11,453 nucleotides of DNA from Aquificota bacterium (GCA_013153295.1 JAADEV010000063.1:1-11453), one strand, 5' to 3'. Shown: positions 1 to 7,128, counted from the stretch's first letter. Numbers and translations are program-made. The notes: a model not told the origin generated them from the sequence alone.

Positions 1-693
1 TTTTATCGCTTTAGAATGTATCTGGGATATTCTGGACTCTGTAAGACCTAATACTTCTCCTATTTTTTTCATAGGTACCTCATCATAATAGTAAAGATTA
101 ATAACATTTTTTTCCCTATCATCAAGTTTATCTATAAGCCTTTTTATAATTCTTTCAAGATTTTCTTTTTCTGCCCACTTCTCAGGATCATTATCATTAG
201 ATGGTATTACCTGCCATAGTTTAGTCTCACCTTCTTCATCGTCTTTACCGATTGTTGCATCTAAGGAAATCAAAATTCCGTTATTTACCTTTTCCTCTAC
301 TTTTTTATATTCCTCTTCGCTCATATTAAGGCATCTTGCTACTTCTTCTGTTGTAGGTTCCCTTTTCAGTTGTTGCTCAAGTTTTTTTATAGCTTCATCT
401 ATTTCCCTTGCAAGCTGTCTATCTCTTCTGGGCTTCCAATCCAACCTCCTTAAACTATCGATTATTTCCCCTGCTATCCGATACTCCGCGTAGGTTAGAA
501 ATTTAACATTCTTGTTTTTGTCATACTTTTTATAAGCTTTTAATAAACCTATGTATCCCTCCTGTATTAGGTCTTCTCCTGAAACAGATGGTGGCATATC
601 CTCCCTTGCTATTCTCCTTGCTATTCTTCTAACTACGCCTTCCAGCTCTTTTACAATCTTTTCTTTTTCTTTTTTAATTTTTTCCTTATTCAT
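1..693 (-). CDS. fliA: RNA polymerase sigma-28 factor FliA (3' end cut by window)
   Basis: This is a flagellar-class alternative sigma factor, which directs RNA polymerase to late flagellar and chemotaxis promoters. The frame is open from an ATG at 693 to base 1, giving 231 codons without a stop; the family is usually about 235-260 residues, so only a short tail is missing. Sigma region 2 spans roughly residues 13-90, with the core-binding stretch DLIQEGYIGLLKAYKKYD (41-58) and the promoter-melting part FLTYAEYRIAGEIIDSLRR (65-83), followed by DWKPR, typical of FliA. A sigma-3-like segment follows (about 95-145), then region 4 with a helix-turn-helix around 208-229 ending SRISQIHSKAI. The start has a strong GAGGAGGTG ribosome site. 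It begins 3 bp after the flhG stop, so it is probably cotranscribed with flhF-flhG. A general sigma factor is unlikely given the small size. Confidence 0.93.
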   Translation of the reverse strand, partial: MNKEKIKKEKEKIVKELEGVVRRIARRIAREDMPPSVSGEDLIQEGYIGLLKAYKKYDKNKNVKFLTYAEYRIAGEIIDSLRRLDWKPRRDRQLAREIDEAIKKLEQQLKREPTTEEVARCLNMSEEEYKKVEEKVNNGILISLDATIGKDDEEGETKLWQVIPSNDNDPEKWAEKENLERIIKRLIDKLDDREKNVINLYYYDEVPMKKIGEVLGLTESRISQIHSKAIK

Positions 694-696
694 TTT

Positions 697-1557
697 TTAC
701 ACCTCCTCTATATTGTTTTTAAAAGCCTTTATTAGTCTTGTGAAAAAGTTTTCCTTACTCTCTCCCTTCTTTTGGGACAGGGATTTGGCAATTGTTTCCA
801 CATCTTTGCTAAACCTTGATTTTGGTTTCTGGTGGGATATTAGGTATCCCTCCTTCATTGCCTTTAACAGTTCCCTGTCCTCCCTGATATACCCGTAGTA
901 ATCAACGGTCTTACCTACAAACTTCTCAAGTATGGTGTTTAGGGCGTTGTGTATCTTTTTTGCCTCAGCTTCACGGGAAACCCTGTTTACAATTAGACCT
1001 ATATCAAGGTCTTTTTTGGCTATAAGTAGCTGTTTTGAAACTGCGTAAGCGTCCACTATTGCAGATTTTTCCGGGGTTGTAAGGACTATGGTTTTGTCCG
1101 CCGCCAAACAGAAGTTAACCACTGTGTTTGACAGTCCAGCCGCCGTATCTATAAGGAGTATGTCATACCTGTCCTGTATCGTTGACAGCCCTTCAAATAC
1201 CTTTATCTGGTCTTCCTGTGGCAGGTTAGCCAGTTCCCCTTCCCCAGATGTGGCAGGTATAAACTGGATACCGTATGGGGTATCACAGATAATATCCTCT
1301 ATATCCCTTTCTCCGTATATCAGGTGGGATATGTTGTATTTAGGCTTTACATTTAACATCACATCAACATTTGCAAGGGCAAAATCTGCGTCTAATATCA
1401 GGACTTTGTAGCCTAACTTTTTAAGGTGGTAGGCTAAATTAACTGTAAATACCGTTTTCCCTACACCACCTTTACCTGATGTTATTGCAAAGGCTTTAAA
1501 ATCAAACGGTCTAAACCTCCCAACCATCTCCCTTAGTATGTATGCTTGGTCTTTCAT
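697..1557 (-). CDS. flhG: FlhG (FleN/YlxH), MinD-like ATPase controlling flagellar number
   Basis: This 286-residue protein is a ParA/MinD-family ATPase that limits flagellar number and works with the GTPase FlhF at the cell pole or membrane. It has a deviant Walker A, SGKGGVGKT (27-35), a switch I region with LDADFALANVD (55-65), and a Walker B/switch II LLIDTAAG (134-141). The N-terminus reads DQAYILR (3-9), matching the DQAxxLR motif known in FlhG proteins to stimulate the FlhF GTPase; this separates it from the division protein MinD, which lacks it. The C-terminal end is lysine-rich and may hold a membrane-targeting helix. The ATG overlaps the flhF stop codon (ATGA), implying translational coupling, and fliA follows after 3 bp. 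The neighbours on both sides support the flagellar assignment. Confidence 0.95.
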   Translation of the reverse strand: MKDQAYILREMVGRFRPFDFKAFAITSGKGGVGKTVFTVNLAYHLKKLGYKVLILDADFALANVDVMLNVKPKYNISHLIYGERDIEDIICDTPYGIQFIPATSGEGELANLPQEDQIKVFEGLSTIQDRYDILLIDTAAGLSNTVVNFCLAADKTIVLTTPEKSAIVDAYAVSKQLLIAKKDLDIGLIVNRVSREAEAKKIHNALNTILEKFVGKTVDYYGYIREDRELLKAMKEGYLISHQKPKSRFSKDVETIAKSLSQKKGESKENFFTRLIKAFKNNIEEV

Positions 1558-2444
1558 TTCTCTCCCACCTCTACTATCCTGTTTATTACCTTTTGGGCTG
1601 GGATTATGTCCTTTGGCACATTCGCCCCGTTCGTTATGTAGCTAATTTTGTAGGGATAGTTGGCTACCACAAAGTAAAGTGGAATTTCATTTTCCATTAA
1701 ATCAAAGTGGGTTAGTATCAGATGATTTATATTAAACTTGCTAAAGTAATCTATCTCTTTATCTGTTAATGTTTCCCTTTTTGCCAGTGATACTGCTAAG
1801 ATGTTTTCCACCTCTAAGCCGTTTGATACAACCTCCAGCAAGGTTTCAACCTCTGTAAGTTCCTGTAGGTTCCCCGGGGTGTCAAAAAGGATATGGTCAA
1901 ACTCTGTGAATGTTTTTTGGTATTCAAGTAGGTCTTTTTCCCCTGTTATCATAAAGAATGGGACTTGCATTATCTCTGCAAACTTGTTTAATGTTTGTGA
2001 ACCTTCTATTTTGAAGTAATCAAATGTGGCAAGGGCTACACTCCTTCCCTTGGTAAATTTTAGTATTGAGGCTACTTTAACCAGTGTTGTTGTTTTACCT
2101 GACCCTACACCGCCGAATATATTTATAAACCTTTTGGTAAATGGATTTTCCTCTACCTGTGGTTGTAATTTCCCTTGCTGAATTTTCTTAAGTATATGGG
2201 TGTAAACCCTGTTTATTTCTTCCTGTATCTTTAGGGCTATAGGGTGGTCTGTTTTTATATCTGCTATCTGTTCAGCTTTTACCCCTTTTACAGGTATGTC
2301 TGTGTCCTCTGTGGAAGCACATAGTATCTCAAACTTCCCGCCAATATCTTTTATAGACAGGATTATCCCCTTACCACCAAAGTCCTGTTGCATTTTTACC
2401 CAAACTTCTTGTAAGCCTTCAACTATGTATCTTTTTAACTTCAT
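1554..2444 (-). CDS. flhF: FlhF, SRP-type GTPase for flagellar placement
   Basis: FlhF is the third member of the SRP GTPase group (with Ffh and FtsY) and recruits early flagellar parts to the assembly site. The ATG at 2444 gives 296 residues; it has GAGAGG 9 bp upstream. An in-frame TTG at 2489 would add 15 residues but lies inside the sigma-54 promoter, so it is rejected. An N-terminal basic segment (about 1-100) precedes the GTPase domain. G1 is GGVGSGKTT (111-119). The other GTPase motifs are recognisable but divergent: FDYFKIEG (141-148) where DTYRxGA is usual, DTPGN (188-192) for DTAGR, THFD (245-248) for TKxD, and ITNGANVPKDI (270-280) for the closing loop. The length is short for FlhF, mainly in the N-terminal part. 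The stop overlaps the flhG start. Identity is firm from the G1 and closing-loop motifs plus context. Confidence 0.92.
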   Translation of the reverse strand: MKLKRYIVEGLQEVWVKMQQDFGGKGIILSIKDIGGKFEILCASTEDTDIPVKGVKAEQIADIKTDHPIALKIQEEINRVYTHILKKIQQGKLQPQVEENPFTKRFINIFGGVGSGKTTTLVKVASILKFTKGRSVALATFDYFKIEGSQTLNKFAEIMQVPFFMITGEKDLLEYQKTFTEFDHILFDTPGNLQELTEVETLLEVVSNGLEVENILAVSLAKRETLTDKEIDYFSKFNINHLILTHFDLMENEIPLYFVVANYPYKISYITNGANVPKDIIPAQKVINRIVEVGEK

Positions 2445-2472
2445 TGTTAATAACCTCTCTGTTTTTTTAATA

Positions 2473-2488
2473 AGCAAAGGGTATGCCA
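2473..2488 (-). promoter_or_regulatory. Sigma-54 (-24/-12) promoter for flhF-flhG-fliA
   Basis: Read on the minus strand, TGGCATACCCTTTGCT matches the sigma-54 consensus TGGCACG-N4-TTGCW at 10 of 12 fixed positions, with the invariant GG and GC exactly 10 bases apart and a pyrimidine before TGG. The predicted transcript start is near 2462, leaving an 18-nt leader that just contains the flhF ribosome site GAGAGG (2454-2459). Sigma-54 control of flhF and fliA is common in polar flagellates. Seen by eye only; no weight-matrix score was run. Confidence 0.75.
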
Positions 2489-2515
2489 ATTAAGGGAATG
2501 TTGAAACTAAAGGGT

Positions 2516-2531
2516 GAAACAGGACTGTTTA
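2516..2531. repeat. Weaker related palindrome GAAACA-N4-TGTTTA
   Basis: AAACA-N4-TGTTT forms an inverted repeat whose inner part, AACA-N4-TGTT, is shared with the two GGTGCAACA-N4-TGTTGC copies. Its centre is 25 bp from the nearer copy and about 61 bp upstream of the predicted flhF start. It could be a low-affinity third site for the same activator, or chance in AT-rich DNA. Confidence 0.25.
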
Positions 2532-2537
2532 GTAGAA

Positions 2538-2556
2538 GGTGCAACAGATATGTTGC
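2538..2556. repeat. Palindrome GGTGCAACA-N4-TGTTGC, copy 1 (candidate activator site)
   Basis: GCAACA and TGTTGC form a perfect 6-bp inverted repeat around GATA, in the acpS-flhF gap. The centre (2548.5) is about 86 bp upstream of the predicted sigma-54 start, the usual distance for an enhancer-binding protein site. No T-run follows, so it is not a convincing acpS terminator. Confidence 0.5.
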
Positions 2557-2557
2557 G

Positions 2558-2938
2558 TTATTTGGTGTAGATAACTACCACAGCTACAGAGTAATTTTTT
2601 TCGTGGGATAAGGAAATAGTATATTTTATGCGGTTTAGAAACCCTTTTATCCTCTCATTTTTAGGGTGCAACACAACTGTTGCAGGTTTACCCCTTTCCC
2701 CTAACACTTCTATACTAAGATATGGCAGTATCTCCCCACTGTATTGGAAGAACGCTTTTACAAAGGCTTCTTTAACTGCAAACCTTGATGATAGGCAGGG
2801 TATATAATCTGTTTTTGACAGGCAGTATTGTGTTTCTTTGCTGGTATACAGTTTATTCAAAAATCTATCTTTATACTTTTCTAAAACCCTTTGGACACGG
2901 CTGTTTTCCACAATATCAATCCCTGTGTAAATATCCAT
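2558..2938 (-). CDS. acpS: Holo-[acyl-carrier-protein] synthase
   Basis: AcpS moves the 4'-phosphopantetheine group from coenzyme A to a serine of apo-ACP, activating it for fatty acid synthesis. At 126 residues it has the usual family length. The N-terminal GIDIVE (6-11) carries the metal-binding Asp8, and RFAVKEAFVKAF (52-63) is the second signature, with Glu57 as the other metal ligand and Lys61 the conserved lysine. The C-terminal SLSHEKNYSVAVVV is the usual final strand. The ATG at 2938 has AGGAG 7 bp upstream, and the gene starts 23 bp inside the 3' end of aroK, so the two are cotranscribed. One copy of the palindromic repeat lies within the coding sequence at 2665-2683. Confidence 0.95.
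   Translation of the reverse strand: MDIYTGIDIVENSRVQRVLEKYKDRFLNKLYTSKETQYCLSKTDYIPCLSSRFAVKEAFVKAFFQYSGEILPYLSIEVLGERGKPATVVLHPKNERIKGFLNRIKYTISLSHEKNYSVAVVVIYTK
2665..2683. repeat. Palindrome GGTGCAACA-N4-TGTTGC, copy 2, inside acpS
   Basis: This is the same 15 fixed bases as the copy at 2538, with a different central tetranucleotide (CAAC). The centres are 127 bp apart, close to 12 helical turns, so both would lie on the same face of the DNA. It sits about 213 bp upstream of the predicted flhF transcript start, within the acpS coding sequence. Confidence 0.45.
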
Positions 2939-3419
2939 CTATTAACTCCTGATACAGCTGTTCCACAGTTTTTCCATCTGCTTTCAAGTGTATATCTGCC
3001 TCTTTGTAGACCTCCCTTCTGGTGTTATACAGCTTTTTTATATCCTCAACAGGTTTGTTTATTAAAGGTCTATCTTTGTCCCCTTGTATCCTCTTTAGTA
3101 TCTCTTCAAGGGAGACATCAAGCCAAACAACTATACCGCTGTCCTTCATAATTTTCAGATTTTCTTTATCTGCCCCAAGACCTCCACCTGTGGAAACAAT
3201 CAGGTTAGTCTGCCCCGCCAGTTTTTTTAACACCTCTTTCTCTTTCTGTCTAAAGTATTCTTCCCCTTTTTGTTCAAATATCTCAGGGATAGTAAGTCCT
3301 TCTGACAGCTGGATAATCTGGTCTGTGTCTAAGAACGGTCTGTTTAGTTTTTTTGACAGATACCTACCAAGTGTAGATTTACCACTTCCCATAAACCCTA
3401 TTAGGTAGATATTGCCCAT
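2916..3419 (-). CDS. aroK: Shikimate kinase
   Basis: This cytoplasmic kinase phosphorylates shikimate to shikimate-3-phosphate with ATP, the fifth step towards chorismate and the aromatic amino acids. With the ATG at 3419 the protein has 167 residues, the normal size. Walker A is GFMGSGKST (8-16); the acidic DTD (31-33) and Arg58 in YFRQKE, with GGG (79-81), form the shikimate site; DRPL (117-120) is the lid arginine; and TRREVY (134-139) carries the adenine-side arginines. The start has AAGGAG 8 bp upstream. A longer frame from a TTG at 3482 adds 21 residues unlike the family and is not used. Its end overlaps acpS by 23 bp. It lies 123 bp after ligA, so it may have its own promoter. Confidence 0.95.
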   Translation of the reverse strand: MGNIYLIGFMGSGKSTLGRYLSKKLNRPFLDTDQIIQLSEGLTIPEIFEQKGEEYFRQKEKEVLKKLAGQTNLIVSTGGGLGADKENLKIMKDSGIVVWLDVSLEEILKRIQGDKDRPLINKPVEDIKKLYNTRREVYKEADIHLKADGKTVEQLYQELIDGYLHRD

Positions 3420-3542
3420 AATAAATTCTCCTTCGATAGATCCAAGAAATTGAATAACTTGCTTCCTTTGTAAACTTGCCAACCCCTGAGAAATTTTCTA
3501 CTTAACAACAGAATGTTCCATAGACTACAGGTTATCTTATAT
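3420..3542 (-). other. ligA-aroK gap with only weak promoter-like signals
   Basis: This 123-bp gap is the first real break in the gene run after dnaJ. On the minus strand a TATAAG -10-like hexamer (3536-3541) overlaps the end of ligA without a good -35. TTGGCA with a poor -10 (TTATTC, 19 bp away) lies further in. No hairpin followed by a T-run was seen. Either signal could start an aroK-acpS transcript, but neither is convincing. Confidence 0.25.
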
Positions 3543-5666
3543 TTAAGTTTTAAGATACTCTTTCACCATATCTAAAAACTCCTCTTCTGAGAGGATTTTT
3601 ACACCTAACTGTTGGGCTTTTTTTAGCTTTGAACCGGGTTTTTCCCCTACTACTAAGTAGTCTGTCTTTTTGCTTACTGAACCTGTTGCCTTTCCCCCTA
3701 AACTTTCCACTATTTCCTGTGCCTTTTCCCTTGAACAGCAGGAGAGTGTCCCTGTAAATACAAATGTTTTACCTTTAAGTATATCTAACTGGCTTTCCTC
3801 TTTTTTGTCTTTACAGGTTTTAACCCCTAACTCCTTAAGCTCGTAAATCATTTTTACATTTTGCTGGTTGTGGAAGAAGTCGTAAATACTTGTTGCCACT
3901 ATCTCCCCAATATCAGGTAGTTTCATAAGCTCTTCTACTGTCCAGTCTTTTAGCTCTTCCACACAGTTTATATGCTCTGCAAGGGTTTTTGCCGTTATTT
4001 TTCCCACATACCTTATACCAAGTCCGGTTATTAGCCTGTGGATAGGTCTGTTTTTTGATGCCTCTATTGATTTTTTCAGGTTTTCAACAGATTTCTCACC
4101 AAAGCCCTCAAGCTGTTTTATCTTGTCGTAAGGTAGCCTGTATATATCCGGTATACTCTTCAGGAAACCAAGCTGGTAAAACCTTTTTACTATTGCCCTT
4201 CCTAAGCCCCTTATATCCATAGCATCTTTAGACGCAAAGTATATAATACGCTCTATTACCTGTGCAGGGCAGTTTGCGTTTACACACCTCCATACAGCCT
4301 CACCGGGTAGCTTTACAACCGGTGTTCCACAGGAAGGACAGTTTTTAGGGAATACTATAGGCTTTTCTTCACCTGTTCTTGCCTCTTTTATAACCTTGAC
4401 TATGTAAGGGATAACATCTCCAGCCCTCTCAACAAGGACTGTATCACCTATCCTTATATCCTTTTCTTTTATAAAGTCTTCGTTTATAAGTGATACTGAG
4501 GAAACTATAACCCCCCCTATCTCAACAGGTTCTAACTTTGCCACAGGTGTTATAGCCCCTGTTCTCCCAACTTGGAAAACCACATCTAATATTTTTGTTG
4601 TTGCCTGTCTCGGTTTAAACTTGTAAGCTATAGCCCACCTTGGGTGGTGTGAGGTCATTCCCAGTTTTGGATATAGGGATATATCGTTTACCTTTACAAC
4701 CATTCCGTCAAGCTCGTATGGGTAGTTATCCCTTTCTTTTTCCCATAGGTTGCAGTAGTCTATAACCTCCTGTATGCCTTTGCATACCTTCAGCTCTTTG
4801 TAAGGTGCTTTAAAGCCCAGTTTGTATAACAGCTCTATGGCTTCGCTGTGTTTTTTTATCTTTGTGCCAAGTAGGTTGTTCCCGTCTTTGTCCACTGCGT
4901 AGGTTATCTGGTATACAAAGGCTTCCAATCCCCTTTTAGCAACTTCTTTTGGGTCTTGTAGTCTAAGTGAACCTGCCGCCGCATTCCTTGGGTTTGCAAA
5001 CGGTGGTAAACCTTCCTCAAGCCTTTCTTGATTTATCTTTTTAAATAAATCTTTCCTTATAAGGACTTCTCCCCTTATCTCTATTGTTTTTATACCGTAT
5101 TTAGGGAAGTCTGCGTATAGGGGGATACTTTTTATTGTTTTAAGGTTCTGGGTAATATCCTCCCCAACTGTGCCGTCCCCTCTGGTAGCCCCTCTAATAA
5201 AAACCCCATCTTCATAGACTAAGGCTATACCTGCCCCGTCAAACTTTGGCTCCACACTGTATTCTACCTGCTCTAAACCTGTCAGCTCCCTTACCCTACG
5301 GTCAAAATCAAGTAAATCCTCTTCGTTGTAAGAGTTTTCCAGAGATAACATAGGTGCTAAATGTTTAACAGGTGGAAACTCCTTTGTAAGCTCTGAGGCT
5401 ACCCTTTGGGTAGGTGATGTAGGTGTTATAAGCTGGGGATATTTTTCTTCCAGCTCTACAAGTAAGCGGAATAGTTTGTCATACTCGTAATCTGATATTA
5501 CAGGGCTTGCAAGGACATAGTATCTCCAGTCGTGATACCTTATAACCTCCCTAAGCTGTTCTACTATCTCCTTTGCCTGCTGTATATCCTTTATATCCTC
5601 TATTTTTACTTTAAGTAGCTTTTTTGTAAGCTGTATCAGTTCCTTTTCCTTTTCAGGTGTATACAT
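3543..5666 (-). CDS. ligA: NAD-dependent DNA ligase LigA
   Basis: LigA seals nicks in DNA during replication and repair, using NAD+ to adenylate an active-site lysine. All domains are present in 707 residues, a usual length. The NAD-binding Ia part includes WRYYVLASPVISDYEYD (47-63). The adenylation domain has EPKFDGAG with catalytic Lys141, then RGDGTVGED (162-170), IRGEV (197-201) and ELDGMVVKV (318-326). An OB fold follows, with a zinc finger of Cys443, Cys446, Cys461 and Cys466. Helix-hairpin-helix repeats lie at about 485-600 (LEGFGEKS, LPDIGEIV), and a BRCT domain runs from about 628 to the end (FTGTLSCCSREKA). The ATG at 5666 has AAGGAGG upstream. It is 12 bp after deoC. Nothing looks damaged; expected to be essential. 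Confidence 0.97.
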   Translation of the reverse strand: MYTPEKEKELIQLTKKLLKVKIEDIKDIQQAKEIVEQLREVIRYHDWRYYVLASPVISDYEYDKLFRLLVELEEKYPQLITPTSPTQRVASELTKEFPPVKHLAPMLSLENSYNEEDLLDFDRRVRELTGLEQVEYSVEPKFDGAGIALVYEDGVFIRGATRGDGTVGEDITQNLKTIKSIPLYADFPKYGIKTIEIRGEVLIRKDLFKKINQERLEEGLPPFANPRNAAAGSLRLQDPKEVAKRGLEAFVYQITYAVDKDGNNLLGTKIKKHSEAIELLYKLGFKAPYKELKVCKGIQEVIDYCNLWEKERDNYPYELDGMVVKVNDISLYPKLGMTSHHPRWAIAYKFKPRQATTKILDVVFQVGRTGAITPVAKLEPVEIGGVIVSSVSLINEDFIKEKDIRIGDTVLVERAGDVIPYIVKVIKEARTGEEKPIVFPKNCPSCGTPVVKLPGEAVWRCVNANCPAQVIERIIYFASKDAMDIRGLGRAIVKRFYQLGFLKSIPDIYRLPYDKIKQLEGFGEKSVENLKKSIEASKNRPIHRLITGLGIRYVGKITAKTLAEHINCVEELKDWTVEELMKLPDIGEIVATSIYDFFHNQQNVKMIYELKELGVKTCKDKKEESQLDILKGKTFVFTGTLSCCSREKAQEIVESLGGKATGSVSKKTDYLVVGEKPGSKLKKAQQLGVKILSEEEFLDMVKEYLKT

Positions 5667-5678
5667 AAATGCCCCTCC

Positions 5679-6317
5679 TTACTTTAGTAGTGTGCTTGTT
5701 CCTATTCTGTCAGCCCCAGCTTTGACCATCTGTAGGGCTGTTTGTGTATCCCTTATCCCCCCTGAGGCTTTTATTTTTATCTTCCCATCTCCCTTTTCTT
5801 TCCACAGCTTTATATCGTTTATATCCGCTCCCTTTGGGGCGTATCCTGTTGATGTTTTTATAAACTCTGCCCCGCTGTTTATAACTATATTTAATGCTGT
5901 TAGTTTTTCCTCCTCTGTAAGGTAGGCTGTTTCTACTATTACTTTATGGACAGCAGGTTGAGTATAAGACACTATTGTTTTAAGCTCATTTTCCACCAGT
6001 GTGTAATCCCCACTTTTAAAGGCTGAAATGTTCCAGACTATATCTATCTCATCTGCCCCATCTGTTATACAGGTTGAGGCTTCCACCAGCTTTGTTTTAA
6101 CTGAGTTTGCCCCAAGGGGAAAGCCTACCACACTACAAACCTTTACATCTGTGCCTTTAAGCAGTGATTTTGCAAATTTCACAAAGAACGGATTAACACA
6201 AACGGCGTAAAATCCGTTTTCCACAGCCTCTTTACACAGTTTTTCTATATCCTGATATGTGGCAAAGGGCTTAAGGTTTGTGTAGTCTATTAGCTTGTTT
6301 AGTGAAAACAATTCCAT
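5679..6317 (-). CDS. deoC: Deoxyribose-phosphate aldolase
   Basis: DeoC is a class I aldolase that cleaves 2-deoxyribose-5-phosphate to acetaldehyde and glyceraldehyde-3-phosphate, in deoxynucleoside salvage. The 212-residue protein has the family opening LIDYTNLKP (9-17), VVGFPLGA (63-70), EIDIV with Asp92, the Schiff-base lysine Lys154 in FIKTSTGY (152-159), and the third active-site lysine Lys183 in KASGGIR (183-189). The final GTST motif (206-209) binds phosphate. The ATG at 6317 has AGGAGG 6 bp upstream, which fixes this start even though it lies 47 bp inside the end of prmA. No other deoxynucleoside catabolic gene is nearby, so its position between prmA and ligA probably reflects the compact genome. 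Confidence 0.96.
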   Translation of the reverse strand: MELFSLNKLIDYTNLKPFATYQDIEKLCKEAVENGFYAVCVNPFFVKFAKSLLKGTDVKVCSVVGFPLGANSVKTKLVEASTCITDGADEIDIVWNISAFKSGDYTLVENELKTIVSYTQPAVHKVIVETAYLTEEEKLTALNIVINSGAEFIKTSTGYAPKGADINDIKLWKEKGDGKIKIKASGGIRDTQTALQMVKAGADRIGTSTLLK

Positions 6318-7128
6318 ACCACGCCTCCTGTTGTTCTCCCTCCCTCTGGGACAGCTCTTTTACAGGGGTAAGTCCTATCCCTTTACCCATCTGGATTATA
6401 CTGTCCCTTTCTGTTTTCCTGTATATACCACTGATTATAAGATACTTTTTAAAGAGGGTGGCTATCTTTTTCAGATATTTGTCAAATATCTCCTTTTGCA
6501 GGTTTGCTAAAACCACATCAAACTGCCCATCTATCTGGGATATATCCTTTTCAAAACATTGGATTTGGGTTTGGTTAAGCTGGCTGTTTTTTTTACACTC
6601 TTTAACAGCCTCTTTGTGTATATCTATCCCTACTACTTTGTCTGCCCCTAACTTTTTGCTGGCTATGGCTAATATACCTGAACCTGTCCCTAAATCAAGG
6701 ACTGTATCCCCTTTTTGGACAAACTGGGGAAGTAGTTTTAGGATTAGCTGGGTTGAGGGGTGTAGCCCTGTGCCAAACGCCATTCCTATTTTAAGTTTTA
6801 TCGGTATTAACCCTGTTTCCTGTGGTGTTTTCTCCCATTCTGGGATTATGATAAACAGACCTGCCTTTATAGGCTTAAAGTTCTCCTTCCATTTTTCAGC
6901 CCAGTTTTCCTCTTTTATATCCTCCAGTGAGGTTATCTGACCTGCTGACAGGTTTTGGAAGGTTTCGTTTAGTTTTTGTTTAAGTTGTGGTAGATGGCTG
7001 TCTTCTGTGTAAAGGGCAAAGGATACTGTATCTCCTTCCCTTTTTATAACCTCTATGCCGTAGCCTTCTAAGTAAACTGGTATTAGCTCAAACAGGTTGG
7101 CTGGTATCTGGCAGGTTATTTTTTTCAT
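6271..7128 (-). CDS. prmA: Ribosomal protein L11 methyltransferase PrmA
   Basis: PrmA adds methyl groups from S-adenosylmethionine to ribosomal protein L11. From the ATG at 7128 it has 285 residues, typical of the family. The small N-terminal L11-recognition domain covers about 1-70. It is followed by the linker WKENFKPIK (80-88), the signature GMAFGTGLHPST (115-126), SAM motif I VLDLGTGSGIL (143-153), the acidic GIDI (167-170) and DVVLANL (204-210). The ATG overlaps the stop of the preceding gene (TGATG) and has no strong ribosome site, so it probably depends on ribosomes finishing that gene. A GTG one codon earlier is also possible. Its end overlaps deoC by 47 bp. A different L11-like methylated target cannot be excluded, but the signature is specific. 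Confidence 0.93.
   Translation of the reverse strand: MKKITCQIPANLFELIPVYLEGYGIEVIKREGDTVSFALYTEDSHLPQLKQKLNETFQNLSAGQITSLEDIKEENWAEKWKENFKPIKAGLFIIIPEWEKTPQETGLIPIKLKIGMAFGTGLHPSTQLILKLLPQFVQKGDTVLDLGTGSGILAIASKKLGADKVVGIDIHKEAVKECKKNSQLNQTQIQCFEKDISQIDGQFDVVLANLQKEIFDKYLKKIATLFKKYLIISGIYRKTERDSIIQMGKGIGLTPVKELSQREGEQQEAWYGIVFTKQANRLHKP

Noticed and set aside
551..898. A plus-strand open frame of 115 codons across fliA and flhG
   Set aside because: It spans two genes with clear sigma-factor and ATPase motifs on the other strand, and its Ser/Phe-rich translation is what reversed Lys/Glu-rich codons give.
2445..2489. Longer FlhF from a TTG at 2489
   Set aside because: The extra codons overlap the sigma-54 promoter and lie upstream of the predicted transcript start; the ATG at 2444 has its own ribosome site and matches the family beginning.
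2538..2556. Hairpin after acpS as a transcription terminator
   Set aside because: The stem is only 6 bp and no T-run follows on the minus strand; the exact duplicate inside acpS argues for a protein-binding site.
3420..3482. Longer AroK from a TTG at 3482
   Set aside because: The 21 added residues do not resemble shikimate kinase, whereas the ATG at 3419 has AAGGAG at good spacing and places the Walker A at the usual position.
3420..3542. A sigma-54 promoter before aroK (TTGGCA seen on the minus strand)
   Set aside because: The GG is not followed by GC at 10-base spacing, unlike the element before flhF.
6278..6940. A 220-codon open frame on the plus strand
   Set aside because: It is antisense to prmA, whose motifs are complete; the frame has no recognisable domain and an odd Ser/Cys/Trp-rich composition typical of a reverse-frame shadow.
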